The notes: generated from the sequence alone by a model not told the origin. 64,000 nt of DNA from Dyella sp. 2HG41-7 (GCF_021390675.1 NZ_JAJEJV010000004.1:3658001-3722000), one strand, 5' to 3'. Shown: positions 8,923-17,541, numbered from the stretch's first letter. Made by a program: numbers and translations.

Positions 8923-10287
8923 ATGGCCGACATCAAAACGTTCTATCTGCCGGATCTCGGCGAAGGCTTGCCCGACGCCACCGTCGTCGAATGGCACGTA
9001 AAAGTAGGCGACACCATCAAGCTCGACGCGCCGCTCGTGTCGATGGAAACCGCCAAGGCCGTCGTCGACGTGCCCTCGCCTTACACGGGCAAAGTCACCA
9101 AGTTGCACGGCGCTGCCGGCGACGTGATCGAAACCGGCGCCGCGCTGGCCGAATTCGAACCCGACCCGAACGCCAAGCAGCGTGCGGAAGCGGAATCCAC
9201 CGGCCATCATCACGGCCCGAAGAAAACCGCTCCCGCCGCCGAACCGAAGAAAGTGGTCGCCTCCGATGAAGGCGGCGAAATCGAAACCGATCGCGAAGAC
9301 GAAGGCACCGTCGTCGGCGCCATGGTCAGCGGCAGTCACGTGCACGTCGAACAGACGTCCAGCGCCGGTGGCGTGAAAGCCGTGCCGGCTGTGCGCGCGC
9401 TGGCGAAGAAAATGAAGGTCGACATCACGCGCGTGCGCGGCACGGGTGCCGATGGCGTCATCACCATGCAAGACGTGAAGAACGCTGCCGCTAACGGTAG
9501 CGCTGCGCTCGGCTCCGCGCCGGCACGCGCTGTGCCTGCTTCGGCTGGTCGTCACCTCGCACCGGAACTGCCGCAACCGGAAGCGGCGCGCACCGCCGTG
9601 TCGCTGGCCGGCAAGCCCGTGCGCACGGCTCCGCCGAGCGTGAAAGCGAGCGGTCAGCCGGAACAACTCAAGGGCGTTCGTCGCAACATGGCGCGCGTGA
9701 TGGCCGACGCGCACGCCAACGTGGTGCCCACCACACTGGTGGACGATGCCGACCTGCACGCCTGGATCGGCAAGCAGGACATCACCGCACGCCTGATCCG
9801 CGCCATCGTGACCGCATGCAAAACCGTGCCCGCGCTCAATGCCTGGTTCGACGGCAAGAACCTCACCCGCACGCTGCATCCGCATGTCGATATCGGTATC
9901 GCAGTCGATACGGAAGACGGTTTGTTCGTACCTGCATTGCGTAACGCCGACATGCTCGACGGCGCCGGCGTTCGCGCCGGCATCCAACGCCTGCGTGCGC
10001 AGGTGGAAGACCGCACCATTCCGTCCACGGAGCTGAGCGGCTACACCATCAGCCTGTCGAACTTCGGCATGTTCGCCGGTCGTTATGCAACGCCTGTCGT
10101 GGTGCCGCCGTGCGTCGCCATCATCGGCGCCGGCAAGCTGAGCCACGATGTGGTGGCGGTGATGGGCGGCATCGAAGTGCATCGCCGCATGCCGATCAGC
10201 CTCACCTTCGACCATCGCGCAGCAACCGGCGGCGAAGCGGCGCGCTTCCTGAAGGCGTTACTGGACGATTTGTCGGCGCCGAACTGA
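8923..10287 (+). CDS. pdhC: Dihydrolipoamide acyltransferase, E2 component
   Basis: 454 residues. One N-terminal lipoyl domain (about 1-80, lipoyl lysine near K45 in METAKAVVDV), a linker rich in Ala/Pro/Glu, a peripheral subunit-binding domain (about 155-195, VPAVRALAKKMKVDITRVRG), a second Ala/Pro linker and the catalytic domain to the end. The active-site motif normally read as DHRxxDG is DHRAATGG here, so the Asp of HxxxDG is replaced by Thr (near residue 435) while the His is kept. One lipoyl domain and this motif fit a branched-chain-type E2 better than a classic AceF. No E3 gene follows; a terminator ends the operon. Confidence 0.9.
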   Translation: MADIKTFYLPDLGEGLPDATVVEWHVKVGDTIKLDAPLVSMETAKAVVDVPSPYTGKVTKLHGAAGDVIETGAALAEFEPDPNAKQRAEAESTGHHHGPKKTAPAAEPKKVVASDEGGEIETDREDEGTVVGAMVSGSHVHVEQTSSAGGVKAVPAVRALAKKMKVDITRVRGTGADGVITMQDVKNAAANGSAALGSAPARAVPASAGRHLAPELPQPEAARTAVSLAGKPVRTAPPSVKASGQPEQLKGVRRNMARVMADAHANVVPTTLVDDADLHAWIGKQDITARLIRAIVTACKTVPALNAWFDGKNLTRTLHPHVDIGIAVDTEDGLFVPALRNADMLDGAGVRAGIQRLRAQVEDRTIPSTELSGYTISLSNFGMFAGRYATPVVVPPCVAIIGAGKLSHDVVAVMGGIEVHRRMPISLTFDHRAATGGEAARFLKALLDDLSAPN

Positions 10288-10306
10288 TCACCGGCTTGCC
10301 TGAAAT

Positions 10307-10337
10307 AAAAAAGCGCCCTGACTGGGCGCTTTTTTTA
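10307..10337 (+). terminator. Intrinsic terminator of the dehydrogenase operon
   Basis: AAAAGCGCCC-TGACT-GGGCGCTTTTTTT, about 20 bp past the E2 stop. Strong stem with a T-run; A-run on the other side gives some activity on the minus strand too. Confidence 0.9.
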
Positions 10338-10855
10338 TGTGCGCAACCTAGCGATGAAGTCCTCGACAGGGTGTAACGGCTCGAGGGCAAACCAACGCAA
10401 AAAATCTGAACCACGTCGCAGGGAAACAAACATCGGCAGTGCAATGCGGAGCGTGACTCAAAGGTGACGCGGCAGCTTTCTTTCGATGTCACACCATCAC
10501 AAAACCTTCATCTATCCGACGGCAGAGTAGAAATTACAGGGTCCAGGTCTAAAAAGTTGTCTGCTCGCCAAGCACGCTCGTCCATGCATACGTGGGTGAG
10601 GAAAGCTTGTGGTTTTTCTGCAGAACTTGGGGATTTACGGTTGCATTAGCTTGGCTGTCTAAGAGGCACACAGTTGCCTGATAGGCAGTCCTCAGCCCGT
10701 GGGGAGGGGTCGAGCTGTGCTGTCTTCTCGCGATCCAGGCGTATCGTCGCTCGCTATCGTTGCGATGTTAGACACGCGTCGTACTGGGATGCGCACCTAT
10801 CGCGTGTTGCTCGCTTTCGCCCGCATTAGCACTGTGCAGTCATAGAAAGGATGCC
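10338..10855. other. 518-bp gap before the lipid cluster
   Basis: No convincing gene. By eye it is less GC-rich than the flanking operons. It must hold the promoter of the following desaturase gene; a TTGCAT-like hexamer occurs near 10641 but no confident -35/-10 pair can be named. The last bases give AAAGG just before the desaturase ATG. Confidence 0.6.
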
Positions 10856-11818
10856 ATGATGTATTCCGCGCTCACGGAGGTCGACGCGTTTCTTGCTGCA
10901 GTCGATGCCGAGCCGCATACCAAGCGAGCCCGCGCCATTCTGCGGCAACACCCTGAAGTGAAACGCCTGCTAGGTCCAAGTGCGTGGACCATGCTGCTCA
11001 CCGTGACGCTCGTCGCAGCGCAAGTAACTATCGCACTTTGGATTCACCGGGCACCATGGTGGCTGCTGGCACTGATTGCCTACACGATCGGCGCCGTCAT
11101 TAACTGTGCCGTGCTGAACATGATCCATGAGGCATGCCACAACCTCATCTTCCGCTCGACGAAGTGGAATCGTTTCGCCGCCTATGTCGCCAACCTCGGC
11201 GCGTTCTCGCCCTATGTAGAGACGTTCTATCACTACCACTTACCGCACCATCGTTACTTGGGTAACTACGACCGCGACATGACGATGGCAAGCGACTGGG
11301 AGGCACGCTGGGTTGGCCGCAGCATCTTGCGCAAAGCGCTTTGGTTTCTGTTCTTTCCGATGATCTATCCGTTTCGTGTGGCGCGGTCGAACTTACGCAA
11401 ACCGGCTCGTCATCGATTGCTATTGAACTTTGGCATTCAACTGACCTGGCTCTGCCTGCTCTTTTATTTGGGCGGCTGGCCTGCCATCGCTTACATGATG
11501 TTGTCGTTCTACTTCCACTTTGGCTTGCATCCGCTCAATGCAATCGCCTTACAAGAGCATTTTTTCGTCCAGCACGGCGAAGAGAGCTACAGCTATTACG
11601 GCATCGGCAATTGGATCACGTTCAATGCAGGCTACCACGTCGAACACCACGACATGCCGTTCATTCCGTGGTTTCGACTGCCTGCGCTCAAACGCGCGGC
11701 GCCCGAGTTCTATCGGGGGCGGCACAGCTATCAGTCCTGGACAGGACTGATTCTACGTTTCGTCTTTGATCGTCGCTGGAGCCTGTGGGCTCGCGTTGCA
11801 CGGTCACGCGTCAACTGA
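10856..11818 (+). CDS. Membrane fatty acid desaturase, sphingolipid delta4-desaturase (DEGS)-like
   Basis: 320 residues with several hydrophobic helices and the three histidine boxes of membrane di-iron desaturases: HEACH at 91-95, HLPHH at 128-132, HVEHH at 261-265. The third box region, ESYSYYG...NAGYHVEHHDMPFIP, followed by RLP and a PEFY segment, is what the eukaryotic dihydroceramide delta4-desaturase family shows, rather than acyl-CoA or acyl-lipid DesA types. Expected to act on a lipid acyl or long-chain-base chain in the inner membrane using O2. It starts an apparent four-gene run with an aminotransferase, a Pcs-like transferase and a phosphatase. The true substrate is unknown. Confidence 0.85.
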   Translation: MMYSALTEVDAFLAAVDAEPHTKRARAILRQHPEVKRLLGPSAWTMLLTVTLVAAQVTIALWIHRAPWWLLALIAYTIGAVINCAVLNMIHEACHNLIFRSTKWNRFAAYVANLGAFSPYVETFYHYHLPHHRYLGNYDRDMTMASDWEARWVGRSILRKALWFLFFPMIYPFRVARSNLRKPARHRLLLNFGIQLTWLCLLFYLGGWPAIAYMMLSFYFHFGLHPLNAIALQEHFFVQHGEESYSYYGIGNWITFNAGYHVEHHDMPFIPWFRLPALKRAAPEFYRGRHSYQSWTGLILRFVFDRRWSLWARVARSRVN

Positions 11819-11886
11819 CAAGAAAAGGTATTTCGCGCACGGCTATTCCTCGAAACATCCATAACAGCAACCAACGGGGGATCACG

Positions 11887-13221
11887 ATGAACCTGACTGT
11901 GGTGAACGAGCAGATCCTTGCACAGCCGAAGGGGGACGCGAGCACGGAAGACTCTGCACTGGCCTATCCAGTCGCGGCGCTTCCCAAATTTGTCTCGGCC
12001 GAAGGTTGCTATCTCGTCGAAGCGAACGGCATGCGCTATTTGGACGGCTGTGCGGGCACGTTCAACGTCAATCTGGGATACGGGCATCCCGCAGTGACAC
12101 GCGCAGTGAGCGACGTCCTGTCGACAGGGCTGTTACATCTATCCAGTTCGTTTCAACACCCCGAAGTAGAAGCCGCAGCACGCGCATTGGTAGATGTCGC
12201 ACCTCGCGGCTTAACGCATTGCCACTTCAAAGGTTCGACAGGTGGCAGCACCGCGGTAGAACAAGCTATTCGTCACGCGTGGGCCGCGACTGGCAAGCGA
12301 AGCTTGATAACGTTTCGCGCAGGACACCATGGCCAGACCATTGCGACGACCAGCGTGTCCGGCATGCCATTTAGATGTAACAGACTGCCGATATCGCCCC
12401 TGCCGGCGGTGCATGTGGATCCGCCGGATTGCTATCGCTGCCGCTGGCACCGCGAGCCCAATACGTGTCATTTGGAATGCATCGATGCGATTGAGCATGC
12501 CGTCGACGCAGCGCCGACGGGCGAGAACGATACGGCAGCGTTCGTCGGGGAACCCATTTTGGGTGCCGGCGGCGGGATCGCACCGCCCAAACATTGGTGG
12601 GCGGCGCTGCATAGCCGCCTGCGTCGACGAAACGTGTTGCTGGTGCTGGATGAAATCCAGACTTTTGGCCGAACCGGTTCGTTCTTTGCGGCCGACTATT
12701 ACGACGTCGAACCCGACATGATCGTCGTCAGCAAAGGTATCAGCGGCATCGGCGTTCCCGGCGCGGCCGGCGTACTGATGAAAGAGCCTTTGCGCCAATT
12801 GAACGCGGGAGAGCGATCGTTAACGTCGGCATCTTCCGTGATCTCCATGGCGGCAGTGCGTGCGACAGTGGATGTGATGCGCACGCCAGGCTTCTTCGAG
12901 TCCGTGCGATATGTCAGCGAGATTCTGGCTCATCGCCTGCAGTCGTTGCAGCGCGATTTCGCCTGCGTCGGCGTCGTCCGCGGATTTGGACTGATGACCG
13001 GCATCGAGTTGGTCAAAGACAGAACGAGCAAAGAACCTGATGTCGCGCTGGCTCATCGCGTCGTCGAGGAATGTTTGAAGAACGGCCTTCTGCTGCGCAT
13101 CAGCATGTATGACCGCGGCGCGTTCGTGAAGGTGAGGCCGCCACTCGTTATCAGCGAAGACGAAGTGCACGAATTGTGCGACGTACTTGGCTACTCTCTG
13201 AGGGCAGCATGCGAAGCGTAG
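11887..13221 (+). CDS. Class-III PLP-dependent aminotransferase
   Basis: 444 residues from the ATG that follows a GGGGG ribosome site. Landmarks: YLDGCAGTFNVNLGYGHP near the N-terminus, GSTGGSTAVEQAIRHA (PLP phosphate loop), FRAGHHGQT, the LVLDEIQTFGRTGS cofactor Asp region and the likely PLP lysine in VVSKGISG. A Cys-rich insert (PPDCYRCRWHREPNTCHLEC, about 175-195) is shared with a subset of omega-aminotransferases. Members act on omega-amines, amino alcohol phosphates or aldehydes. In this cluster it may make or remove an amine on a lipid or headgroup precursor; that is inference. Its end overlaps the next gene by 13 bases. Confidence 0.88.
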   Translation: MNLTVVNEQILAQPKGDASTEDSALAYPVAALPKFVSAEGCYLVEANGMRYLDGCAGTFNVNLGYGHPAVTRAVSDVLSTGLLHLSSSFQHPEVEAAARALVDVAPRGLTHCHFKGSTGGSTAVEQAIRHAWAATGKRSLITFRAGHHGQTIATTSVSGMPFRCNRLPISPLPAVHVDPPDCYRCRWHREPNTCHLECIDAIEHAVDAAPTGENDTAAFVGEPILGAGGGIAPPKHWWAALHSRLRRRNVLLVLDEIQTFGRTGSFFAADYYDVEPDMIVVSKGISGIGVPGAAGVLMKEPLRQLNAGERSLTSASSVISMAAVRATVDVMRTPGFFESVRYVSEILAHRLQSLQRDFACVGVVRGFGLMTGIELVKDRTSKEPDVALAHRVVEECLKNGLLLRISMYDRGAFVKVRPPLVISEDEVHELCDVLGYSLRAACEA

Positions 13222-13976
13222 CGCAAGCAAGCAGCAGCGGCGCTGCCGTTGTGACGCATTGGCAACGCATCTGCGCGATGATGGTTCACGCATATACCGC
13301 CGTAGGCGGTTTGCTGGCATTCCTTGCGTTGGTCGCGGCGGCAAATCGGCGTTTTGAAATCTGCCTAATGTTATTGGCGATCGCATTTGCCGTCGATGGG
13401 ACAGACGGATACTTTGCGCGCAGGCTGCACGTTCGCCGCGTGTTGCCTACCATCGACGGCGGCATACTGGATCTGGTCATCGACTTCATCACCTTTGCGG
13501 TGGCGCCCGTGTTCTTACTGTGGCAAGCGCACCTGCTTCCGCACCCTGGTCTTCTGTGGGCTAGCATCATTCTCTTCGCGGCGCAGTACGACTTTGCGAA
13601 CGTCCATCCGCTCAAGGATCGAGGCCTTTATACAGGGCTGCCCGCCCTTTGGAATGTCTACGCGTTTCACGTGTTTTATATCCATCCGCCGGAAACCGTA
13701 CAGATGGTCGTTATCCTTGTATTGGCGGGGCTGACGTTCGCCCCGGTGCACTTCATCTGCTTGTCGCGTTTACCGTTTCTGCGACGATTGAACGTGCTCG
13801 CCGCAGCCACCTATATAGCGGTTGTTTTGCCAATAACTCTGGGCATGGTGAGCGACGTACGAACATGGTCGATAGTGGCGTTGGCATACCCACTGTGGTA
13901 CTTGGGTTCTTCGCTCTGGGCCGACCGATGCTTTCGTAAGGGACGATTGCCGTTAGCGCAGCTATCCGAGACATGA
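13209..13976 (+). CDS. pcs: CDP-alcohol phosphatidyltransferase, phosphatidylcholine-synthase-like
   Basis: 255 residues, about eight hydrophobic segments. The start at 13209 follows GAGGGC and overlaps the aminotransferase end. The catalytic motif is D66-G-x2-A-R-x12-G-x3-D-x3-D92; the 12-residue spacer in place of the usual 8 is the form known for bacterial phosphatidylcholine synthases. The later part (LYTGLPALWNVYAFHVFYI, then LAGLTFAPVHF) also looks like Pcs. Pcs joins choline to CDP-diacylglycerol in the inner membrane. Whether choline or another alcohol is used here is open, given the aminotransferase and phosphatase beside it. Confidence 0.82.
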   Translation: MRSVAQASSSGAAVVTHWQRICAMMVHAYTAVGGLLAFLALVAAANRRFEICLMLLAIAFAVDGTDGYFARRLHVRRVLPTIDGGILDLVIDFITFAVAPVFLLWQAHLLPHPGLLWASIILFAAQYDFANVHPLKDRGLYTGLPALWNVYAFHVFYIHPPETVQMVVILVLAGLTFAPVHFICLSRLPFLRRLNVLAAATYIAVVLPITLGMVSDVRTWSIVALAYPLWYLGSSLWADRCFRKGRLPLAQLSET

Positions 13977-13999
13977 GTCAGGAGAAAAGGAACCGACGG

Positions 14000-14671
14000 A
14001 TGCACATAGACGCTGTTATTTTCGACATGGACGGCCTGATGGTCGATACCGAAAACTTGGCGATCGAGGCATGGCAAGCCGCTGCACAAGCTCACGGAGT
14101 CGAGATGCCTCGCGCGGTCTGTACCGCCTTGATCGGGTTAAATCAACGCGATTCGGAACGGTTCATTGCCAACGCACTTGGCCCGGCATTTCCGCTTGAG
14201 GCCGTTCGCGACGACTTTCTTCATCGCCTCCAACAACGCGTGGATTCCGGCGACGTGCTCGCCAAGCCGGGCCTGCACGAACTGCTGGATTTCCTCGAAG
14301 AACATGCCATTCCCAAAGCCGTAGCTACCTCCGCGGAACGTGGCGAGGCACGCAAGAAACTTGAAGCGGTGCACGTATTACATCGATTTCCGGTACTCGC
14401 CACGTCGGATCAAGTGCATCGCGGCAAACCCGCGCCCGATCTATTCCTGCTTGCCGCCGAACGTTTGGGTGTGTCGCCCGTGCGCTGCACTGTCCTGGAG
14501 GATTCGGAGGCTGGCATTAAGGCCGCTGCTGCTGCCGGAATGCGCGCCATTTTAGTACCGGACATCAAACATCCGTCACCAGATGTGGCGGCCATGGCAG
14601 CACATATCTGTCCTTCACTGGTACATGTGCGGGAGGTGCTGGCGCGCGAGAAGGTGCCGACGGTGACATAG
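14000..14671 (+). CDS. HAD-superfamily phosphatase (beta-phosphoglucomutase/GPP-like)
   Basis: 223 residues from the ATG preceded by AGGAGAAAAGG; an upstream in-frame ATG at 13973 overlaps the Pcs stop as ATGA. HAD motif I is FDMDGLMVDTE, motif II lies in VATSAERGEARK, motif III in the HRGKPAPDLFL lysine and motif IV is VLEDSEAGIKAA. The cap domain between I and II is of the C1 helical type. It should dephosphorylate a small phosphorylated sugar, polyol or amino alcohol. Closest context is the Pcs-like gene, suggesting release of a free alcohol for headgroup transfer or turnover of a phospho-intermediate. Confidence 0.87.
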   Translation: MHIDAVIFDMDGLMVDTENLAIEAWQAAAQAHGVEMPRAVCTALIGLNQRDSERFIANALGPAFPLEAVRDDFLHRLQQRVDSGDVLAKPGLHELLDFLEEHAIPKAVATSAERGEARKKLEAVHVLHRFPVLATSDQVHRGKPAPDLFLLAAERLGVSPVRCTVLEDSEAGIKAAAAAGMRAILVPDIKHPSPDVAAMAAHICPSLVHVREVLAREKVPTVT

Positions 14672-14732
14672 CGATTCAGATGCGTGACCGCGGCACGCAA
14701 TATTCGCGAACGTCGCATATTGCATGCTGCGA

Positions 14733-16115
14733 TCACGCGTTTTTCGTGACTGCAGCCATCGGCAAACGAATAGACACTTCAAGGCCGCCGCCGTCCGCGT
14801 TTTTCGCGACCACCTGACCGTCGTGCGCTTGTATCACACGCTGAACGATAGCCAAGCCAAGGCCATGACCGTCAGCCTGCGCTGCATTGCTACCGCGAAA
14901 AAATGGTCGAAATAACAACTCAAGTTCTTCTAAAGGAACGCCAGGACCCTGATCGCGAATGCCCACCACGATGTGCTGATCGTCGTGCGCAATGGTCATC
15001 TTTACAATGCTGCCTTGCGGACTGAACTTAATGGCGTTCGCTAACACGTTGTCCAAAGCTCGTTCCAGCAAAATGCCGCTTCCTTGCACCACGGCAGATT
15101 CATCGCCAATTACCTGCAACGTGATCTTGCGCGCCTGAGCATCGATTCGTGCCGCTTCCGCGCGATCGTTGACAACTTCCGAGATATCGACGGGTTCACG
15201 CATCATTCCTGGCAAACCGCTTTCCAATCTGGATAACGCCAGCATTTCCGACGTGATGCGATCCATACGCACGATTTCTCGTTCGGCGCGCGCGAAATGC
15301 TCGGCCGCATCACGCGAATTCGCGCTGTGCTGTGTCAAGTCGAGTATTAGATGAAGACGCGCCAAAGGCGAGCGTAGTTCGTGCGAGAGATCCTGCAATA
15401 CGCTGCGCTCATGCGTTACTAGCGTATCGATACGTTCCGCCATGCTATTGAAATCGCGTGCAAGCTGTCCGAGATCATCCTGCGCATTACTCCAGCGCCG
15501 ATCGACACGCGTGGCGAACTCGCCCGTCGCCATTTTCCGCGTTGCGGCGCGCATGGCTTCCACGGGCCGCGACACGCTGCGCGCCACCCACCAACCGATG
15601 ATGCCGATAGTCAACAACGAAAGTGCAAGCTGCACGGCGAGCAGAATCTTTTCGCGCGTGCGCGGCGGAATGCGCGTACGCGAACTGCTTACCGCAACAA
15701 GTTGACGCGCTTGACCATCTGGACCGGTAACGTTCTGCACGGCGATGTAGAAGCCGGGCCAAGGACGCAACGCCACATCGTGACCGGACGAGAGCCAGTC
15801 GGGAATCATGTGACGAACGGGCGATGGAAAGCGCACCTCACGCAACGGCTCGCCACCTTGGTACAGCGTGGCGTCCACGCCTTCCTCGCGCTTCTGTCTT
15901 ATCCAATCATCCAGACCGTTGTTGCCGCTTTTTTCGAACGCATCGTTTGCTGATTGCGCCATGGCAGGCCAATCGAAATCCTGTTGCATGGAGAAATCAA
16001 GGAAACTGCGCGTGAGCAAACTCCCCAACATCAGCACCAGCAAGTTGGCGATGCACACGGAAATCAGCAAACGCCAGAACAGTGGACTACGAAACGGGCT
16101 TTTGAAGGTCGTCAT
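14733..16115 (-). CDS. Sensor histidine kinase, CpxA-like
   Basis: 460 residues. Start overlaps the regulator stop as ATGA. Two transmembrane helices (about 12-35 and 165-190) flank a periplasmic sensor of roughly 130 residues, then HAMP, the HisKA dimerisation helix with LQDLSHELRSPLARLH, and an HATPase domain with DNVLANAIKFS and DQGPGVP, GHGLGLAI. It pairs with the OmpR-type regulator just upstream. The divergent Spy/CpxP-like gene with a Cpx-type box makes an envelope-stress role likely. Confidence 0.92.
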   Translation of the reverse strand: MTTFKSPFRSPLFWRLLISVCIANLLVLMLGSLLTRSFLDFSMQQDFDWPAMAQSANDAFEKSGNNGLDDWIRQKREEGVDATLYQGGEPLREVRFPSPVRHMIPDWLSSGHDVALRPWPGFYIAVQNVTGPDGQARQLVAVSSSRTRIPPRTREKILLAVQLALSLLTIGIIGWWVARSVSRPVEAMRAATRKMATGEFATRVDRRWSNAQDDLGQLARDFNSMAERIDTLVTHERSVLQDLSHELRSPLARLHLILDLTQHSANSRDAAEHFARAEREIVRMDRITSEMLALSRLESGLPGMMREPVDISEVVNDRAEAARIDAQARKITLQVIGDESAVVQGSGILLERALDNVLANAIKFSPQGSIVKMTIAHDDQHIVVGIRDQGPGVPLEELELLFRPFFRGSNAAQADGHGLGLAIVQRVIQAHDGQVVAKNADGGGLEVSIRLPMAAVTKNA

Positions 16116-16807
16116 GCTTGCGCGCCGCTGTGGGGAATAAGCACGTAACCCGCACCGCGAACCGAGTCGATGCGCGGCGATTGCGGCGACGCCTCGCTCA
16201 GCTTGTGACGAAGACGACTGACATGCACGTCGATGCTGCGATCGAAGCGCTCCAGCTCGCGACCCAGCGCTACGCGCGTCAACGAGGATTTGTCGATTAC
16301 TTCCCCGGCGCGCTGCACCAGCATCAGCAACAACGCGAATTCGGCGCCGGTTAGATTGAGTTCCTGCTCGCCGGCAAACGCACGACGCTCGCCGGGCAAC
16401 AAACGCAAAACGCCCGTTGTCAGTTCGCCAACGCTTTCCACCGTGTGCCGACGCAATTGCGCACGCACGCGCGCAAGCAGTTCGCGCGGCAAACACGGCT
16501 TGGAGAGATAGTCGTCCGCACCCAACTCCAGACCCACGACGCGATCCACCGGCTCGCCGCGTCCGGACAACATGATTACCGGCAAACGATATTGCGCACG
16601 CAATTCGCGCAACGTATCCAAGCCGCTGCGACCGGGCATCATCACATCGAGTATCAGCAAATCAGGGCGCAAGGCCGGATCGCGCAAGCGCGTCAGCACG
16701 GCTTCGCCGTCGTGCACGACGTCCACGTGCAAGCCTTCCCGGAGCAAATACTCCGAAAGCAACGCGCACAGTTCGCGGTCGTCGTCACCAATCAATATTC
16801 GAGACAT
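16112..16807 (-). CDS. OmpR-family response regulator, CpxR-like
   Basis: 231 residues. Receiver domain (about 1-115) with the acidic pocket DDD, the phospho-acceptor Asp in LLILDVMMPG and Lys in DDYLSKPC; winged-helix output domain from about 130 (LTGAEFALLLMLVQRAGEV, VHVSRLRHKL, RIDSVRGAGYVL). Co-transcribed with the kinase. It faces a Spy/CpxP-like gene across a gap holding GTAAA-N5-GTAAA, the consensus of enterobacterial CpxR, which supports calling it a CpxR orthologue or close functional relative. Confidence 0.93.
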   Translation of the reverse strand: MSRILIGDDDRELCALLSEYLLREGLHVDVVHDGEAVLTRLRDPALRPDLLILDVMMPGRSGLDTLRELRAQYRLPVIMLSGRGEPVDRVVGLELGADDYLSKPCLPRELLARVRAQLRRHTVESVGELTTGVLRLLPGERRAFAGEQELNLTGAEFALLLMLVQRAGEVIDKSSLTRVALGRELERFDRSIDVHVSRLRHKLSEASPQSPRIDSVRGAGYVLIPHSGAQA

Positions 16808-16890
16808 ACAGCAGGCGTATCTTCAACGTGGACGTAACTACTATCGCATGACAACCGCCGCGCGCCTTGCATGGCTTACGACAGCCACCC

Positions 16891-16905
16891 TTTACCCTTC
16901 TTTAC
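16891..16905 (-). promoter_or_regulatory. CpxR-type box (GTAAA-N5-GTAAA)
   Basis: On the plus strand the sequence reads TTTAC-CCTTC-TTTAC; its complement is GTAAA-GAAGG-GTAAA. It lies 76 bp before the Spy/CpxP-like start and 84 bp before the regulator start, so it could serve both the target gene and autoregulation. Confidence 0.7.
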
Positions 16906-16980
16906 ACACTGGCAAAGATCTTAAACGCGCTCCTGCATTCCAATAATCACCAACACCCCTCACCCAAGCAGGAGCTTGAT

Positions 16981-17481
16981 ATGCGTAAGACTATGACCCT
17001 GTCGCTCGTCCTTGCCGCGGCCCTTGGCTGCTCCGCGCTGGCCCTCGCCGGCCCGGGTGGACAGGAAGGCGGCTTTGGCGGCCACCACCACGGCGCGGAA
17101 GCCGGCCTTTCGTTCCGCGGCATGAACCTGACGGATGCCCAGAAGGCTCAGATCAAGCAGATCGTGCAGCAAAGCCGCACCTCGCTGAAATCGCAGGGCG
17201 AAGCGGTGCATCAGCAGCGCGAAGCGTTCGAACAGTTGTCGCCGAGCTCGTCCGGCTATCAGAGCGCAGCCGCAAGCCTAGCCCAGGCTGAAGCCGCATT
17301 CACCAGCGCTCGCATCACGGCTCGCGCCGCCGCCACCGCGCAGATCTACAACACCGTGCTGACCAGCGCGCAGCAGACGCAGTACACCAGCAACAAGGCT
17401 GCGTTCGAAGCGCGCAAAGAACAGTGGCAGCAGTTCAAGGCGCAGCATCCGGTGCCGAGCTCGGCCAGCACTGCGCAGTAA
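16981..17481 (+). CDS. Spy/CpxP family periplasmic protein
   Basis: 166 residues. A signal peptide (about 1-22, ending ALALA) leads to a His/Gly-rich short stretch and then a helical LTDAQKAQIKQIV segment, the LTxxQ motif of the Spy/CpxP family, with further helices up to a Ser/Pro tail. Family members are periplasmic chaperones or negative modulators of Cpx-type kinases, and some bind metals; the HHHGAE cluster here might do so. Placement beside cpxR/cpxA-like genes and a CpxR-type box gives the classic cpxP-cpxRA arrangement. Confidence 0.88.
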   Translation: MRKTMTLSLVLAAALGCSALALAGPGGQEGGFGGHHHGAEAGLSFRGMNLTDAQKAQIKQIVQQSRTSLKSQGEAVHQQREAFEQLSPSSSGYQSAAASLAQAEAAFTSARITARAAATAQIYNTVLTSAQQTQYTSNKAAFEARKEQWQQFKAQHPVPSSASTAQ

Positions 17482-17541
17482 CTCACAACAAGCAAGAAAA
17501 CCGGTTAGTCGATTCTTAGCGGACGTTCTAACTGGACTTTC

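Noticed and set aside
10464-10649. A 61-codon frame in the gap before the desaturase gene.
   Set aside because: No ribosome site, no recognisable pattern; more likely promoter region.
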